Below, one piece after another: positions 46,775-59,150 of a stretch of DNA of 64,000 bases; the first letter of the stretch is position 1, and every line of letters starts with the position of its first letter. The notes below the pieces were generated by a model, which saw only the letters and a program-made list of their open reading frames with translations, did no database searches and was not told the DNA's origin. The stretch spans positions 186,001 through 250,000 of the forward strand of contig JALQBC010000032.1 in NCBI GenBank assembly GCA_023375675.1. Direction: 5' to 3'. The translations under genes were made by a program, and so were the position numbers. The stretch comes from Cytospora piceicola (taxonomy: Eukaryota > Ascomycota > Sordariomycetes > Diaporthales > Cytosporaceae).

Positions 46775-48215
46775 TTGGGCAGTCAAGACACCAAGTCTCC
46801 AAAGAACGGGGTCACCACAGCATACCAAGAGCCCATGGTTGCTCGTTTTGAGGATAGTTTTATCACAGATGCCGGAGGAGCCAAGTCGATTCTTCAAGAC
46901 ATAAACCTGGAGCTATTCCAGGATACCATCGTAGGTTTTATTGAACCCGTGAGTTCAGAGAAGACGACCTTCATGCGAGCGACATGGGCGAGATCTGGCC
47001 TTCATATGGACATGTCCAGCTGTTTCCCAGGAGAGTGGCTTGCTGTGCCCAAACTCCATGGATACCGAACCAGAGTATCAGGGAAGTCATCTGCGGTCCG
47101 ACCCCCGATTATAACCTTCCCCCCCAAGAGCCAGGATGAAGATTGGTCGCAGAGGACAATGAAGGCCTGCTGCCTCGACTAAGACATAAAAAAGCTTCCA
47201 GACGGCGATGCCACATTGGTACGAAGCAGAGGCATGAACTTCGTCGGGGGCCAACGACAGCGGGTGGCACTCGCTCGCGCTATATTCTCGCTGTGATATA
47301 GCGATACTGGATGATAACCTCAGCGCCCTGGAGGAGAAGACGCAGAAGCAAGTTGTCGAGAATCTTCTGGCCCCCAGTGGGGTACAAAGGGAGCACCAAG
47401 CAACCGTCCTCCGGATCACTCCTGCAACGAGGTACTTCGCCCTGGCGGACAAGATTGCCGTTCTGGCGGACGGTACATCGAGGAGAGGGGAGCCGTGGGA
47501 GCAGCTTCGCGAAGGGGGCCCTGCCCTCTCACTGACAAAGACCACACACCCGACGCCGAGACGCCGGAAAATGCCGCCAGGCACCCTGAGAGTACTAACA
47601 TGCTTTCGTGGCGGAAGAAGCCCGACGAGGGTTGCAGCCGCCCGGGACCTTTCCCGGAAAGACGGCGACCTCTCCCTGTACAGATTAGCTACTGCTTCAC
47701 ACCCGCAGGCGTCGCCAACATCCTAGCCCTAGTGCTCTGCACGGCCTCCAACGCCTTCTTCAACAACATACTCCAAAAATGGCTCAAGCGCGAGACCAAA
47801 TCCCCCGGCTCAACACCCCTATATATACCAGTCTACCTACTACTGCGCTCGTACTAGCATAACTCTCCACTAGGGGAATTCCGGTATACCACCATCCTCC
47901 TCATTGCCCCGGCCAGCAAGAAGGGGGGGGGGGGTTGGTAGTTCATGGGGTGTGACGGCTGCAACCCCCGGCGGCGGCTCGCGCCCAGGGATATTCAGAC
48001 CTGGCCCGTCCTTTGCGAGCCGTCCTCGTCGACCGCTGCCTACTCAGATTCCGACCGGGTAGCATCGAGGCCTTATTGTCCTCCTCGACGAGGTCACCCC
48101 CTCGTGAGACCCCGGTGACGGATAGAGGGATACATAATCTCATCCGGGGTTTGTTCACAATGGGCACACCGTCGTGATGGTAGCGCACAAGCTGGGAGCC
48201 GTCAGGTGTTTGCTG
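46775..48215 (+). pseudogene. Relic of an ABCC-type (MRP-like) ABC transporter
   Basis: Pieces of a full transporter appear in the correct order. NBD1 begins near 46,840 (ILQDINLEL) with a ruined Walker A, EPVSSEKTT in place of GPVGSGKST. After a TAA at 47,180 the signature [20 protein letters not shown] follows. A frameshift near 47,290 precedes the Walker B piece [20 protein letters not shown] and the H-loop region (ITPATRYFALADKIAVL). TMD2 is represented by FTPAGVANILALVLCTASNA (about 47,700-47,850), ending in a stop. A remnant of NBD2, IVLLDEVTP and, two frameshifts later, GHTVVMVAHKLGAV, lies at 48,070-48,205. The first membrane domain and most of TMD2/NBD2 are missing. Not functional. 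Confidence 0.8.
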
Positions 48216-48680
48216 AGGGGTGACAAGGATGTGGTCGTCCGGATGGCGGAGGGTCGGATCGAGGGCGTCGAGGTAGTGGGCGCATATGGTCATGTCCCTC
48301 AGTAAATCTTGAGAAACATGTTTCTCGGTCATTTTGGCAGGTAAAATGCGATGATGCATTTGTAGTCTAACAAATTCGAAAAGGCCTTTCCCCGGCCCTT
48401 GCCATCTCAACGCCACCCTCGATGCAAATAACATTATATACGGTACTTTTTCTGGCTCATATCCTAGGCCGGCCCGTCCCACCCATGCACCCTTTTTTTC
48501 CACACCTGGAGCTTTCTCAACGCTCTGTGCTGTTTAATGAATATTGTGCCAACCGCTGGATTGTGCTGACAAGAAGCATGTAGAATAACTCATGATTCAG
48601 ACAACCTTTTGCGTCGATCTTACGCCGTAAAACGACCTCCACGTCTCTTCCCACCGCCCACGACCGTCTCGACGTCCCTC
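48216..48680. other. Intergenic gap
   Basis: 465 bp between the ABC relic and the 3' end of the phosphotransferase gene. No gene seen. Confidence 0.5.
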
Positions 48681-50173
48681 CTATTGCGCCTTCTTTCCAT
48701 TCGCAGCCGAGCCGTTCGCCACGCTGCCCCTCTTCTCGGCCGCCTCTCTCTCTCTGTTCTCGGCCGTCTTCGCCGCCGGGATCGTCAACGCGTTGATGCC
48801 CAGGTAGTCGCAGATGGCGCCCGTGACGAGGAACGCCCACCGGAAGTAAACCACCGTCGCGAACCCAAAGTACGCGCGCAGGTACAGCAGCTCGAACTCG
48901 GGCGTGACCGGGGCGAGCCCGAATACCGGCAGGTTCCCCAGAACCGCGCCGCCGACGAGCGGGAACAGCATGACGGTCCAGTAGGGGAAGGGCTGGCGGG
49001 TGAGGTGCGCCAGGATGATCTTGGTGGTCATGCGGCCGAAGACGAAGCTCATGGTCAGGCAGAACAGGACCAGGTGGTTCTCGCTGCGCAGTGTCGAGTG
49101 GGGGCTGTACAGCCAGAAGCCGATGCTTAGCGTGTACACGAGCATGGGAGTCCACTCGAGGAACACAGGCGCAACCGGGAGATTGCGCTTGCGACGCGCC
49201 TCGATCACGTGCTTGATGCAGCCCGGCACATGGACGAACAATCCTCCTATGATCGTCAGCGCCCAGACGTCGCGCACAGCAAGGTTGCCCAGCTGGTCTG
49301 CGTAGCCGAAGGTGTAGCTCTCTCCCAGAACCTCAACCACGGGTGTCGTCCAGATTTGGGGGCCGTATATTCCCGACAAGGCCATGATAGAAGACGCGAT
49401 GAGTAGACCCTCGGTCGGACCGTTGATATAGCCCAAGTAGAGTGTATGGCTGTGGTACGTCTCCCAGGTGGAGAAGAACATGGGGATGCAGGGGCACAGG
49501 GCGGTAAAGACACCGGTCTTGGAGCAGCCGAGCCCCATAGCAGCGGTCTCGAGTAGGGAGGCGAGTGTGCAGTTTAGAGAGTCGATGCCGTGGTCGAACA
49601 GCTCGCCGAGGCCGCTGGATGTCCGTGTTCGGCGCGCTTGTTTTCCGTCGATGTTGTCCATAGTCTGGTACATGAAGAGGCCGAGGGCGAAACTGAAGTA
49701 GATCCATGAAGGTGCCTGAGGTGCAGCGCATCGGTTAGCTTCGGCTCTCCCCCTCTGGATTGGGATGGCTTCAGGAGAAGGGCAGACATACCGGTCCTAC
49801 TAGGTCAGGAACGAACAAGGCGAGGAGTCCGATATTGGCCAGAATGAAGAAGAAGCCAATCAGGGTGACCATGTTTGGGGCCATCCACAATGGCAGTAAA
49901 CTTGCGGCCCAGTTCCACTGTCGCGCAGAGACATGTTGTTAGCTGGCGTCATTCCGTACGGGCTCTGGGACTTCAGTGTGGAGAGCAAACTGGCCCGGCC
50001 AAGGTGCGACTACCAAGGCATGTATCGTGTTGGTTGGGTTGGCTGGGACATACGTATGGGCGTAGGATATAGTACGATACGGGCGACTTGTCAATGGCAG
50101 AGTATTGATATGTCTTGAGATGTTGCAGGGCATCGTCCGATACGCACTCGGCGGCGGCTTCCTCTGTGACCAT
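48681..50173 (-). CDS. Choline/ethanolamine phosphotransferase (CDP-alcohol phosphatidyltransferase)
   Basis: It transfers phosphocholine or phosphoethanolamine from the CDP-alcohol to diacylglycerol, the last step of the Kennedy pathway, in ER/Golgi membranes. Exons are 50054-50173, 49792-49917 and 48681-49715, with introns of 136 and 76 nt; 426 aa. The signature DGx2ARx8Gx3Dx3D is perfect: Asp105, Gly106, Ala109, Arg110, Gly119, Asp123, Asp127. The joined N-terminus reads SPVSYYILRPYWNWAASLLP, as in EPT1/CPT1 proteins. About eight to ten membrane helices follow. The start at 50173 gives the expected short leader (MVTEEAAAE); the longer upstream frame lies in a CT-rich 5' leader. Choline versus ethanolamine preference cannot be told by eye. 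Length is usual for the family. Confidence 0.94.
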
Positions 50174-52035
50174 AACGACTTGAGTTAGCTCTCGGTGCCA
50201 CAACACTGGATCTGACTGGTCTGGTCTGGGTCTCTGGAAACACAAGAAAGGGGAGGCTTCTGCAGGTTGCGCAAGTCTTTGGGTGATGGTGGGGCAAGAG
50301 CAGAGGGGGACACGAACTGCTGTTGTTGGGAGCCATGGTGTTGTAGCTGCTGCAGGTCCCCAGATTGAGGCAGCAAGAGAGTCGGGTCGGGTCGAAGATG
50401 CAGCTGGGCGTCCAAGTTTGGGTTTAAGTTTACGGTCTGACCAGCATGCTTGTGGGAAGGAGAGTGGCTGTCGTTCAAAGAATTGGAACTTTGAGAAGAG
50501 ATGCTGTTGTTGGAAAGAGAAAAGGAAAAAAGACAGCAAGACAGACAGACGGAGAGAAGGAGAGAGATTATTGCATCGATTGCCAGCCTGTGAAAGACCA
50601 GACCCAAATTCTAAGTTGGGGAGGTTAAGCTTCATTGGCCAGATCTAGATTCATTTCCACCCCTGCGGCCGTCCCACATTGAAACACTGATGTTGATTGT
50701 ACCTGGATTTGCTGCCCCTGTAGATGCGGTTTGAGGGGGACCAGTATAACAAGAAAACCTGTTAATGAGTTCTAAGACTGAAGCTTCTTCTTCTCACGGC
50801 CCTGACTATGGCGTTGCAGTTCTCTTGACCGACTTGGACTTACATGTTGTGAGGCTCGAGAAGTTGAGATATTCCATCAATTGATATGATACCCCCAATT
50901 CTGAAGTGGCGTAAGTGGGGATCCCGCCAAGACAGGGTTATCCCTACTCATGCATCACCGTTTGACTGGCGGTTCAAGCCAAGCTTCTAGAAACGTTCAC
51001 CCCTTCACCGTCCCTTAAGGTCCCTGAAAGTCCTCCATGTCACTGCTTGACGAGAACCTCGCCCGAGGTCATCAGGGGATTATGGGCAGTGGTTTTTCTC
51101 TTCGTCGTCACACGCGATGTTCCCGAAGACCTTGGCGCATCGGGTGCTGTCCCGCTAGTTGTTCTGGACAGCATACTGTGTAGCTTAGCACTGGCTGACA
51201 TGTGACAGGCAGTTCCCACCGCTCTAAGCAGCCAACCGAGCCAGTTGGGACACTCGTGAGGGTCATCAACCCCATGCATGATGACGATTTCCAAGCCTTA
51301 TGAAAGACAAAGTCAAGCAAGCCTCCAGTGATCTTCTTATGTCAAGCTTACTTGACCCAGAGCTAGGTGTAAAGGCTGCCATCCGTCACGATATTTAGGG
51401 TGCCGCGGCAGGGTTCATTCAACATGGCATACCACAAACCTGGCGTTTCCAAACATTCTCTTGGCTTCACTGTCTTCGGTGTCAGGCAGTTTCTTCATCT
51501 TCACATGGCGACTACGAGGCACGATGACCCTTGTTGTTCGCGGCAAGTATTGAATAATAATACAATGATTCCATGTTTTTTCTCGTACATACATACGCTA
51601 CCCGCTAAGACAGCCTACAGCCAAAATGCCTATTCGTGAAAGCGTGCAAAAGACCACCAATTCCCAATGCTCATGCTCATCCTCTTGCTCACCCTCATGC
51701 TCATTTTGCCAATGCATAATTCCTCCAGGAAAATGGATAAACAAAAAACGCCTCTTCCATGATGCCTTCTTACAGCTCAATGATTGTATGACTGCTCGGC
51801 TGGCTGATGCCGCGCACATGATTTAGACATTAGACGGTCCGATTGTGTATGTATGAACACAACAGACAGAACATCGGTGTTCAGGTTCTCGTGGGGATAG
51901 CGCCATGACGAGGATAGAACGTCCGCCCTGATTGGGGTAAAGCAAGGTATGCGCTATACCAGCAAGGCACACCGGACCTCCGACATCACACACGCCACCC
52001 CGTCTCACCCCTCCCCCTGCCCCGGATCCGGCCCC
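50174..52035. other. 1.86 kb intergenic, no gene supported
   Basis: It includes the CT-rich 5' leader of the phosphotransferase (50,400-50,600) and several short ORFs without family resemblance. A CTCATG-rich stretch near 51,668-51,705 gives a spurious Cys/Ser-rich ORF. Confidence 0.5.
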
Positions 52036-52793
52036 CTACAGCAGGTAGGCAAACCCCAGGGTGAACAGGCCCAGCATGCCCGCCGTGCCGTACAGCCTCG
52101 CCGCCTCCAGGGAGGGCGGCCCGGACGCGCCGCTCGAGGAGCCGCCCTGGCCGGCCGGGCCGGAGTAGATGGTGGTGGCGCCGGCGGTCGGGCTGGCGGT
52201 CCCCGAGGCCGAGCCCGACGACGCCGTCGCCGTGGCGTTGGACGTCGAGGGGTGCTGGGCGCCGCAGGGGTGGTCGGCGCGGCAGGCGCCCGAGCACGTG
52301 TTGTTGGAGCCGCACGCCGTGACGCACTGGTTGCCGTACTCGACGCAGACGAAGTACGGGAGCGTCAGGGAGTACTCGGAGACGTTGGGCTGGGTGCCGT
52401 CGGCGCAGAGGCAGCCGTAGGACAGTTTTTCCTGTGTGAGGAGAGGGGGGCGTCAGTATTTCGAGTACTGCACTACCTCGACTCCTTAGGCGTAGGGATC
52501 CTACATGATCCGAGGAGGACAGAAGGGGGTGTGGACTTACCGGATCGCAGGTGTTCACCTTTGCACCTGTCTGTGCTTGGTCCTCGCAGATTGGGGGGCA
52601 GTTGCTGGTTTCCGAATCACACCAGCCCTCTGTAGATGAAAGTGTGAGCTAACTGGGCTTTCAGAGGTAAGGGACGGGATCACATACGCCTTTCGCTGAG
52701 TGGAACAGAGTCGGGTTGGATGTAATAGTCTGCTTGGGCTGTAGCAACGAAAGCTGTTGCGACGGCCAGCAATGTTGTCCTAAACGAAGGCAT
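52036..52793 (-). CDS. Secreted cysteine-rich protein with probable GPI anchor
   Basis: Exons are 52688-52793, 52541-52629 and 52036-52431 (introns 58 and 109 nt); 196 aa. The N-terminus MPSFRTTLLAVATAFVATAQ is a signal peptide with cleavage after AQA. The mature part has 12 cysteines in a compact domain (WCDSETSNCPPIC ... YGCLCADGTQPNVSEYSLTL ... FVCVEYGNQC ... CGSNNTCSGACRADHPC). A Ser/Thr/Gly-rich linker and a C-terminal hydrophobic helix (GMLGLFTLGFAYLL) complete it, the layout of GPI-anchored cell-wall proteins. N-glycosylation sequons are NVS, NNT and NAT. It resembles the uncharacterised fungal GPI-protein family often listed as DUF7707; that name is from memory. Function unknown. Confidence 0.88.
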
Positions 52794-55700
52794 CGTAGGA
52801 AGTGATGGTATTGGCAATGGGGGATGACCAAAGATGATAATCGTTGAGACCTGGACTTGTGGGCACAGTCAGCCTTGGTTGATATTCAGTCAAAGGGCAT
52901 GTACATATGTATGAGTTGTGGGACGTTGCGAAATCGACGGATAACGATCTCGAATCTTTTTTGTTTTTCAAGAGACTTACACTCTTAGGAGGGACGAAGC
53001 AAAGCAAACGACCCAACAAACAACCAAAAACGGATTTGTATACAAGGTAACGACAGTCCAGGCAAGGCGAACACGGGGTGAGTCTGAAGAGGGGGGCTTC
53101 TTCTACTTCAACGATGCAACAGGTGGAGAAGAACTAATGTTGACCACAGCGGATCACGGGAAACGGCAAAGCTATCGGAAGGAGGTGACAACAAGTCAAG
53201 AAGAGGAGGCTCCTCTAGGAAGAGCATCAACATCCCCCGAGGGTGCCTTTTTATGAACAACCACACGAGGTTTAGGAGGAGTGCAACGCCTGGGGGGGGC
53301 CCTTGTCCTTAGCAGAGATACAGCTCCGTTCCGGGTACTGCATGCACATGCAGCAGGTGGTGCATCGTATGGGGATAGTGGGGCAGATAGAGTTGACCAC
53401 AACCTTATGCAGTTAGCCTCGCCTCGCGACCCCGGAGGTTTTTATAAGTCGCAGCGCGGGCGAGACCCATCCCTCCTTCACAAGACTCCAGGAAGACATC
53501 CGAGATGTCGCCCGCCAGATGCCTCAATTGACCTTTCTAATTGGGTCCGGGAATCAGTCCCCTCCAGTAACATTGGGACAGGGGATTGCAGGGTGGGGGG
53601 TGGTGGTATTCTGATCTGTGCGTATCTCCAGGATCGACCCTCATACGATACCGGACAGGAAGGAAGTTCGGTACATACTTAAGTAAACAGCTAAAACAAC
53701 GCGGTTCAGCAATCCTGGCAGTCGTAACCATGAATTGATTTACCGCCATATTCAGCCGTCCCAAATTAATCATTTATTGTTCTCAGATCCAGGGTCAGGC
53801 GGGACAGATGGGCCGAGGGGCTGCCGGTGGACAAATGTGCTCGTGCCATTGGGGGGGGGGGGTTGCATCCTCTGTTCGGTGAGGATGCGGGAGCGGAGTG
53901 TGTGGGATGGGGCGGATTAGGGATCCTCTGTGCCACTATCAGCTTTCACAGACGAGCTATTTGCCGGGTCTGTACTATGTAAGTATGTGTATGCATGCTG
54001 GCGGGCAGGCATGATACTATGCTACATACAGAAAAAGAGGAAGAGATTTGCAGGCATATCTCGAATTACCATCCATGATCGTTGGGGGTTCCCAAGGTTG
54101 GTAGTACACATTACTGAAACCAAATTAGAGTGCAGATTCCGTCGTACTGCAGAGTCGCTAGTGTAGATAGGCCAGCTTTCGGGATGCGATGTTGCTTTTC
54201 TCTTTCTATCTCTCTGAGGTTCCTCACCGTGCTTGTCTCTCGCTTGAGACGAGACGGTCTGATCGACACCAGCCAGTCGCCAGGTTGAATGTTGTTTTCC
54301 TCACCCCTAGTCTCATGCCATTACGAGAAACCCCCCCCCCCATTGCTATATCAAGCCATTGAATCACCACAGTAGAACGTGTCGCCTCATTGTCGTCACC
54401 TGGCCAGCCTCTCAGAGGGGGGCTGGCTGGGGCACCTGGAAGTTCGTATTCGAAGAGAGTCACCACTGTCATCCTCGTCCCAGAGACGCCCGTCGAGCTC
54501 GCCGGCCCGGGAACATCGGATGGGCAGTGCAGTGCATTAGGTGCATTAGGTGCAAGCAGCTAAGAAAGGGCAATCACATGTCTGCCCTCTTCCGGATCCT
54601 CCGTCTGGCACGGGGTGGGGAAATGGGAAAAGGGCCAAAAAGAAGAGAAAGGATCGCTTGAGGCGCCAGGCTGGCTTGGAACTTGAGCCGCACAAGAGCT
54701 ACCTAACCAGTACAGCTGGGTAGACCCCACAAAGTGATATCGATATTGCCGGGTGTGGTACGTCGAGGGCTTGCATGTCTTACCTTCCGGACGCCCCCAA
54801 AGACGCCACCCACTGCTTACACGAGAACCCAATCCTTGAAAGGCAGTAATTCTCTGACATGTTGTTTTCGTCCTTTTATCGTGCAATTGTTTGTTTTGTT
54901 TTACTTTTTCAGCATTGATTGCTGGCGAGCGAGTATTAAATATCTGGAGAATGTACACTACCTACATATGGTTTTTATCAAATCCACAATCCCCCGCTGC
55001 CGAACGTCGTTGAGGTGCAAAAGGCGGCTGTTGAGCAAATCGGACCCTCTCTTTCATGTAGCAGCTGCTGATCAGTGCCAGGGCCAGTGGACCAAGCAGA
55101 AGCCAGACCCCTTGCCTCAAGACTCGCCACTGTGTGGCCACCACACCACCACACCACCTAGCTGGCACCTGCAAGTGTCCGTCGACATACCTATGCCAGA
55201 CCAGGTCGTAAGCTTCATGTTTTTCCGCGGGACAAGCTGGACGGAGGCATGTCGTGTTGGCAGGATTCTGGGAGGATCTGGGATCTGGACCTTGAACTGA
55301 ACATTGAGCGGCATATCGATGGTATAGGCTTACATATACGCCTTCCGGAATTAAAGACATAGAGATAAACCCGGATTGCCCAAGTTTCCAAACCCCGTTC
55401 ATTTTACAACTCACCCATCCAATCAGACCATATGAGTCCACCCCGGATTTGGGACGAGCCAACCTGACGAACGAGTAGTATTCGGTGCAGGTCGGAAAAC
55501 GAAATGTACCATCATTGATTCAACAGACATGGCGGGATGCTTTCTATGTGCACACCAACCTATCAATGCCTTGTACATGAGCATACACTGCATCTGGGCT
55601 AGGTATCTGGTAACGTCGAAGTTCTGTTCAAATGTTGCCATCCATGACATATCAATATAAAGCCTGGCGGGCCGCAGGTGTGCCTCCAGCCTGGAGTTTC

Positions 55701-57472
55701 CAAGACATCGACAGGCCATCAAGCACGGTGCCTTCCTAGTAAATTCCAGATTCAGCGAGAACCGGCAAGTTTGCCCATCATAAGCACGTTAATTATAGGA
55801 CCCATGAAGGTAGGTGACCCCTTCAGAAGGACCCGGACTGTCATAGCCAGCCAGGAACCCTACGAAGCGGTCAACTGGCAGCGGATATCAGGGGTAGCCA
55901 TCTCTTCCATGATGAACATGAGGAACCGGAGGCGCCCAAGATGGTCTGGAAGCTGGCGTTGCTCACTCCTGACGTTTATTGCCAGTAGCGAGGAGGTATT
56001 CTATCAAATGGAGGGTTCAACACAACTCCAGCAGACATGGCGGATACCCGACTCGGTTTCTCGGACACATGCAGTACCCGTGGCCCCATTTTCACACCCA
56101 TCTCCTCCGTATGTACTCCATTTTGTCTCGGTAATCAACTCGAACTTTGACGTTGGGGAGAGTTATTGATTCATCAACTCCAACAGTAGATCTTGTTGGC
56201 TAACATCCCCATAATGGGTTCTTCATACCCTTAGTCCGCCAGGCCAGTTCCTCGAACTATTAACCACCCCCCCCCCCTAATGGAGTTGATACATCTGTAG
56301 CTATGGCTTTACACCAGGTAGAAGTGCATCTGTTTTCAGCTCCAACTCGCTCTTCACAGATAACAACTGATCAAGGCTTGCTTCCTCAGCATCGTCACGC
56401 TTTGATTAGCGAGGACCCGAGGGTGACACGTATCTATGGGGTCCAGGTTCCCGCACCACCTGGGCAGTTGCGAGGCTGGTCTTTGCAGTTGTTTTTGGCG
56501 CTCTGATATCAAAAGCCGCACAAAGCTCGAGGGCCGGGACTTTCTGGAATTTGTACTCTCGGAAACACGGCAGTCTTTTTGATGCCATTGTAAAGAGAGC
56601 ATGGCATGGACCACACGCATGGACCATCATGGTGCTCGAGTTGTCGAGCAAGAGAAGCCACATCCTTGTTGTCCACCCAACCAATGGGGTTTCATGAAGG
56701 GTTGACGATTTGCCGTTTTGGGAAGAGGAATTATGGGGTGTATCAGTGTCGACGCCGACTGGTCTCGCTTGAGAATCAAGAAACCTAGAATTGATCAGAT
56801 GTTGCTAGTGGAACGTTTAATGTGTTACGGCTCGGACTACAGATGTATTCCTGCCTTTGAGTTGGTTATTGGTCTGGTGTTGGTTGTTCTGCCACCTCCC
56901 ATCTTTCCAACCCTTACCCTGATTCTCAGCCGTTGTGCTCCAAGATACTCCGTAGACCGTGCACCAATCCCTTCTGGAACAATTAACCCAAAGCGTCATT
57001 GCACCCAACTTGACCAAGTTTAAGTGTGTACAACAAAGCAAATAACAAATAGTCATGCCAATGGGGGACGAGTTGCTTTTTGCACTGCCTAATGAGGCTT
57101 TCAACCAAGATCAATATAACTTCGATATTGATGAATACCAAGCAATATTTCATAACTGACTTATAACTAACTTCCTCATCCAGTCCTTGAGTACGTACGC
57201 ACTCCCTCTCTGTTCTTCCCCCTGACGCAACCCACACCATCCCCTGATCCCGGCATACGTAAGCCCACTTGCCCCCAACAACGATTTGGCTAGCCCGTTT
57301 CGATTCGATTCAAACTCGCAAAACTCGAGACTCACTGTGTCCTGTTCCAAACAATTATTACTTATCGACTTATCGACAAGTTTGCCGAAGCCCTCTAATC
57401 CCTCCCCACCGGATACCGTAGTATTAAAATTCGAAGACAACATTGCTCGGGCCTCCACTCTCTCATGGCTCC
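52794..57472. other. 4.7 kb gene-poor interval
   Basis: ORFs on both strands are short, overlapping and without recognisable motifs, and I could not join any by splicing. Poly-G/C tracts occur at about 53,851-53,862, 54,331-54,341 and 56,267-56,277. It may hold long UTRs, a noncoding RNA or a decayed unit, but nothing can be supported. Confidence 0.4.
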
Positions 57473-57521
57473 ATGGCGTCGGCGACGGAACACCGACCAG
57501 TCTCCAACGGCGGCGGCCTGA
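57465..57521 (+). promoter_or_regulatory. Overlapping upstream ORF at the PX-protein start
   Basis: An ATG eight bases before the assumed start codon, in another frame, opens an 18-codon ORF. It ends at a TGA inside the main coding region. Translation from it would by-pass the main start unless leaky scanning occurs. Confidence 0.4.
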
Positions 57522-58718
57522 ACGGCCACGCGAATGGGCGTGCGAACGGACACCTGAACGGCGGCGCGCCAAAGCACGGGGCGGCGCCCGTGGCGGATGA
57601 TGACGATAGCGTTGGTGGCACGGAGCAGTTCCCGGCCTTTGACCCGCTGCATGATGGTAGTGAGGAGGATGTCGCCGTCGATGACGACGACAACAACAAC
57701 AACAACGAGCATTACACACACACTGCCGGCTCACCTCGAGTGAACGGTGGCGGGCCACACGGCGGACAACAGAGCTGGTCACATGCCGAAGGCGACGGCG
57801 ACGCCTCCACGCCTCTGCCCACCGCCGGCACCGCTCCCGAACCCGAACGCCGCAGCCCCCACGACGAGGACGACGACGCCGACGAGGACGACGACGCCAC
57901 CACCACGACGACGGCAACGTCGGCCGTGACCTCGCCCTCGATCACGTCGCCGCCCTACTGGCAGCACGGCCACGGCGGGCTCGGCCCCGGAAGCGGCGGC
58001 CCCGGCGCGCGGCCGCACCACCGCCACAGCCACTCCGCCGAGAGCCTCGCGCCGGGCGCCATCACGCTGCAGGACAACGAGGCGGAGGACGACGAGGGGG
58101 ACAGGTACGACGTGCCGGCGGGGCGCCGGCGCACCTCGGAGGAGACGCGGACGTCGTACGGGCGCGACAGGAACAGGGCGTGCTGGGCCAAGAGCGTCGA
58201 GGTGACGGACTACGTCATCGTGAACAGCAGCGCCACCAACATCGGGGCGTTTGTGGTGTGGAACGTACGGGTGGAGACGTTGAGTGTGAGTTACACACAT
58301 ATATATATATATATTTATATATGCGCCAAAACCCCTTGGGATTGACGGGGTTTTCGGGTTCTGGCCAGGACGCTTTCGTGGCTGACGCTTTGGGGATCTT
58401 CCCTGATCGCAGGGACCTTACATGAACATACGGAAACGGTATTCCGAGTTCGACGACTTCCGGCGCCATCTCGTCCGCACGTTTCCCAGCTTCGAGGCCG
58501 CGGTGCCGGCACTGCCGCCCAAGAGCGTGGTATCCAAGTTTCGGCCCAGGTTCCTCGAGAAGAGGCGGGCGGGGCTGCAGTATTTTTTGAAGTAAGTCTC
58601 ACAACTGTATAACGCCATTCAGACTCGGGGCTGACTGTTGGTTGCTTCTTCTAGCTGTATTCTACTTAATCCGGAATTCTCCGGTTCCCCTGTACTCAAG
58701 GACTTTCTTTTCTCATGA
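57473..58718 (+). CDS. PX-domain protein, Ypt35-like
   Basis: Exons 57473-58285, 58413-58591 and 58655-58718 (introns 127 and 63 nt); 351 aa. The first 225 residues are low-complexity: Gly/Asn/His-rich, then acidic DDD runs and Thr repeats. The C-terminal PX domain starts at WAKSVEVTDYVIV. It contains RKRYSEFDDFRRHL, with the Arg of the R(R/K)YSEF motif that contacts PtdIns3P, then PALPPKS and RRAGLQYFLNCILLNPEF. It ends directly at the stop (VLKDFLFS), as in the yeast endosomal/contact-site protein Ypt35. The domain is complete only after both splices. Likely role: binding of PtdIns3P on endosomal or vacuolar membranes. Intron 1 contains an (AT)n tract near 58,300. Confidence 0.9.
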
Positions 58719-59150
58719 ACAGACTTGCAGAGCAAGCATGCTGCCTTGGCTTTTTCTCTTTCTGGGCGTCTTGCCCTTTTTGTATACCCCCTTTCGCGCG
58801 TATATAGTTCCCCAAGAATGTAATGATAATGACGGGCAGACTTAGCACTGGTGTATGTTAATGAGCAATTGACAGTTGGAGTCCCGATTCAGTAGCATCC
58901 ACGTGGTCACTCCCATATAAACGAACCTGAGAGCGTGAGGACCGTCGTTAACTTCACAATTAGATTCCAGTTATCGATCGTCGCTGAGCGTTACACCAAG
59001 CTCGTATGGGGTATATGTTAGGGCATCATCCATCGTAAAAAAAAAGAAAACCACCGCTCGCGACCGGCCCGCTCGTATAACCCAAAAATTTGCCGGCCCA
59101 TGGTGCATCATTGCCCACGATGACCTCGAGATCGTATACATCATCCACCC
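58719..59150. other. Convergent intergenic gap
   Basis: 432 bp between convergent 3' ends, with an A-rich run at 59,036-59,050. No gene seen. Confidence 0.55.

Noticed and set aside
47943..48503. 186-codon minus-strand ORF
   Set aside because: It is opposite the ABC transporter NBD2 remnant, which has recognisable Walker B and H-loop sequence on the plus strand.
51626..51826. 66-codon Cys/Ser-rich ORF that looks like a small secreted protein
   Set aside because: The Cys/Ser run comes from a CTCATG-type simple repeat; there is no signal peptide.
57150..58300. Long minus-strand ORFs opposite the PX gene
   Set aside because: Arg/Val-rich antisense shadows of the acidic and His-rich PX-protein N-terminus.
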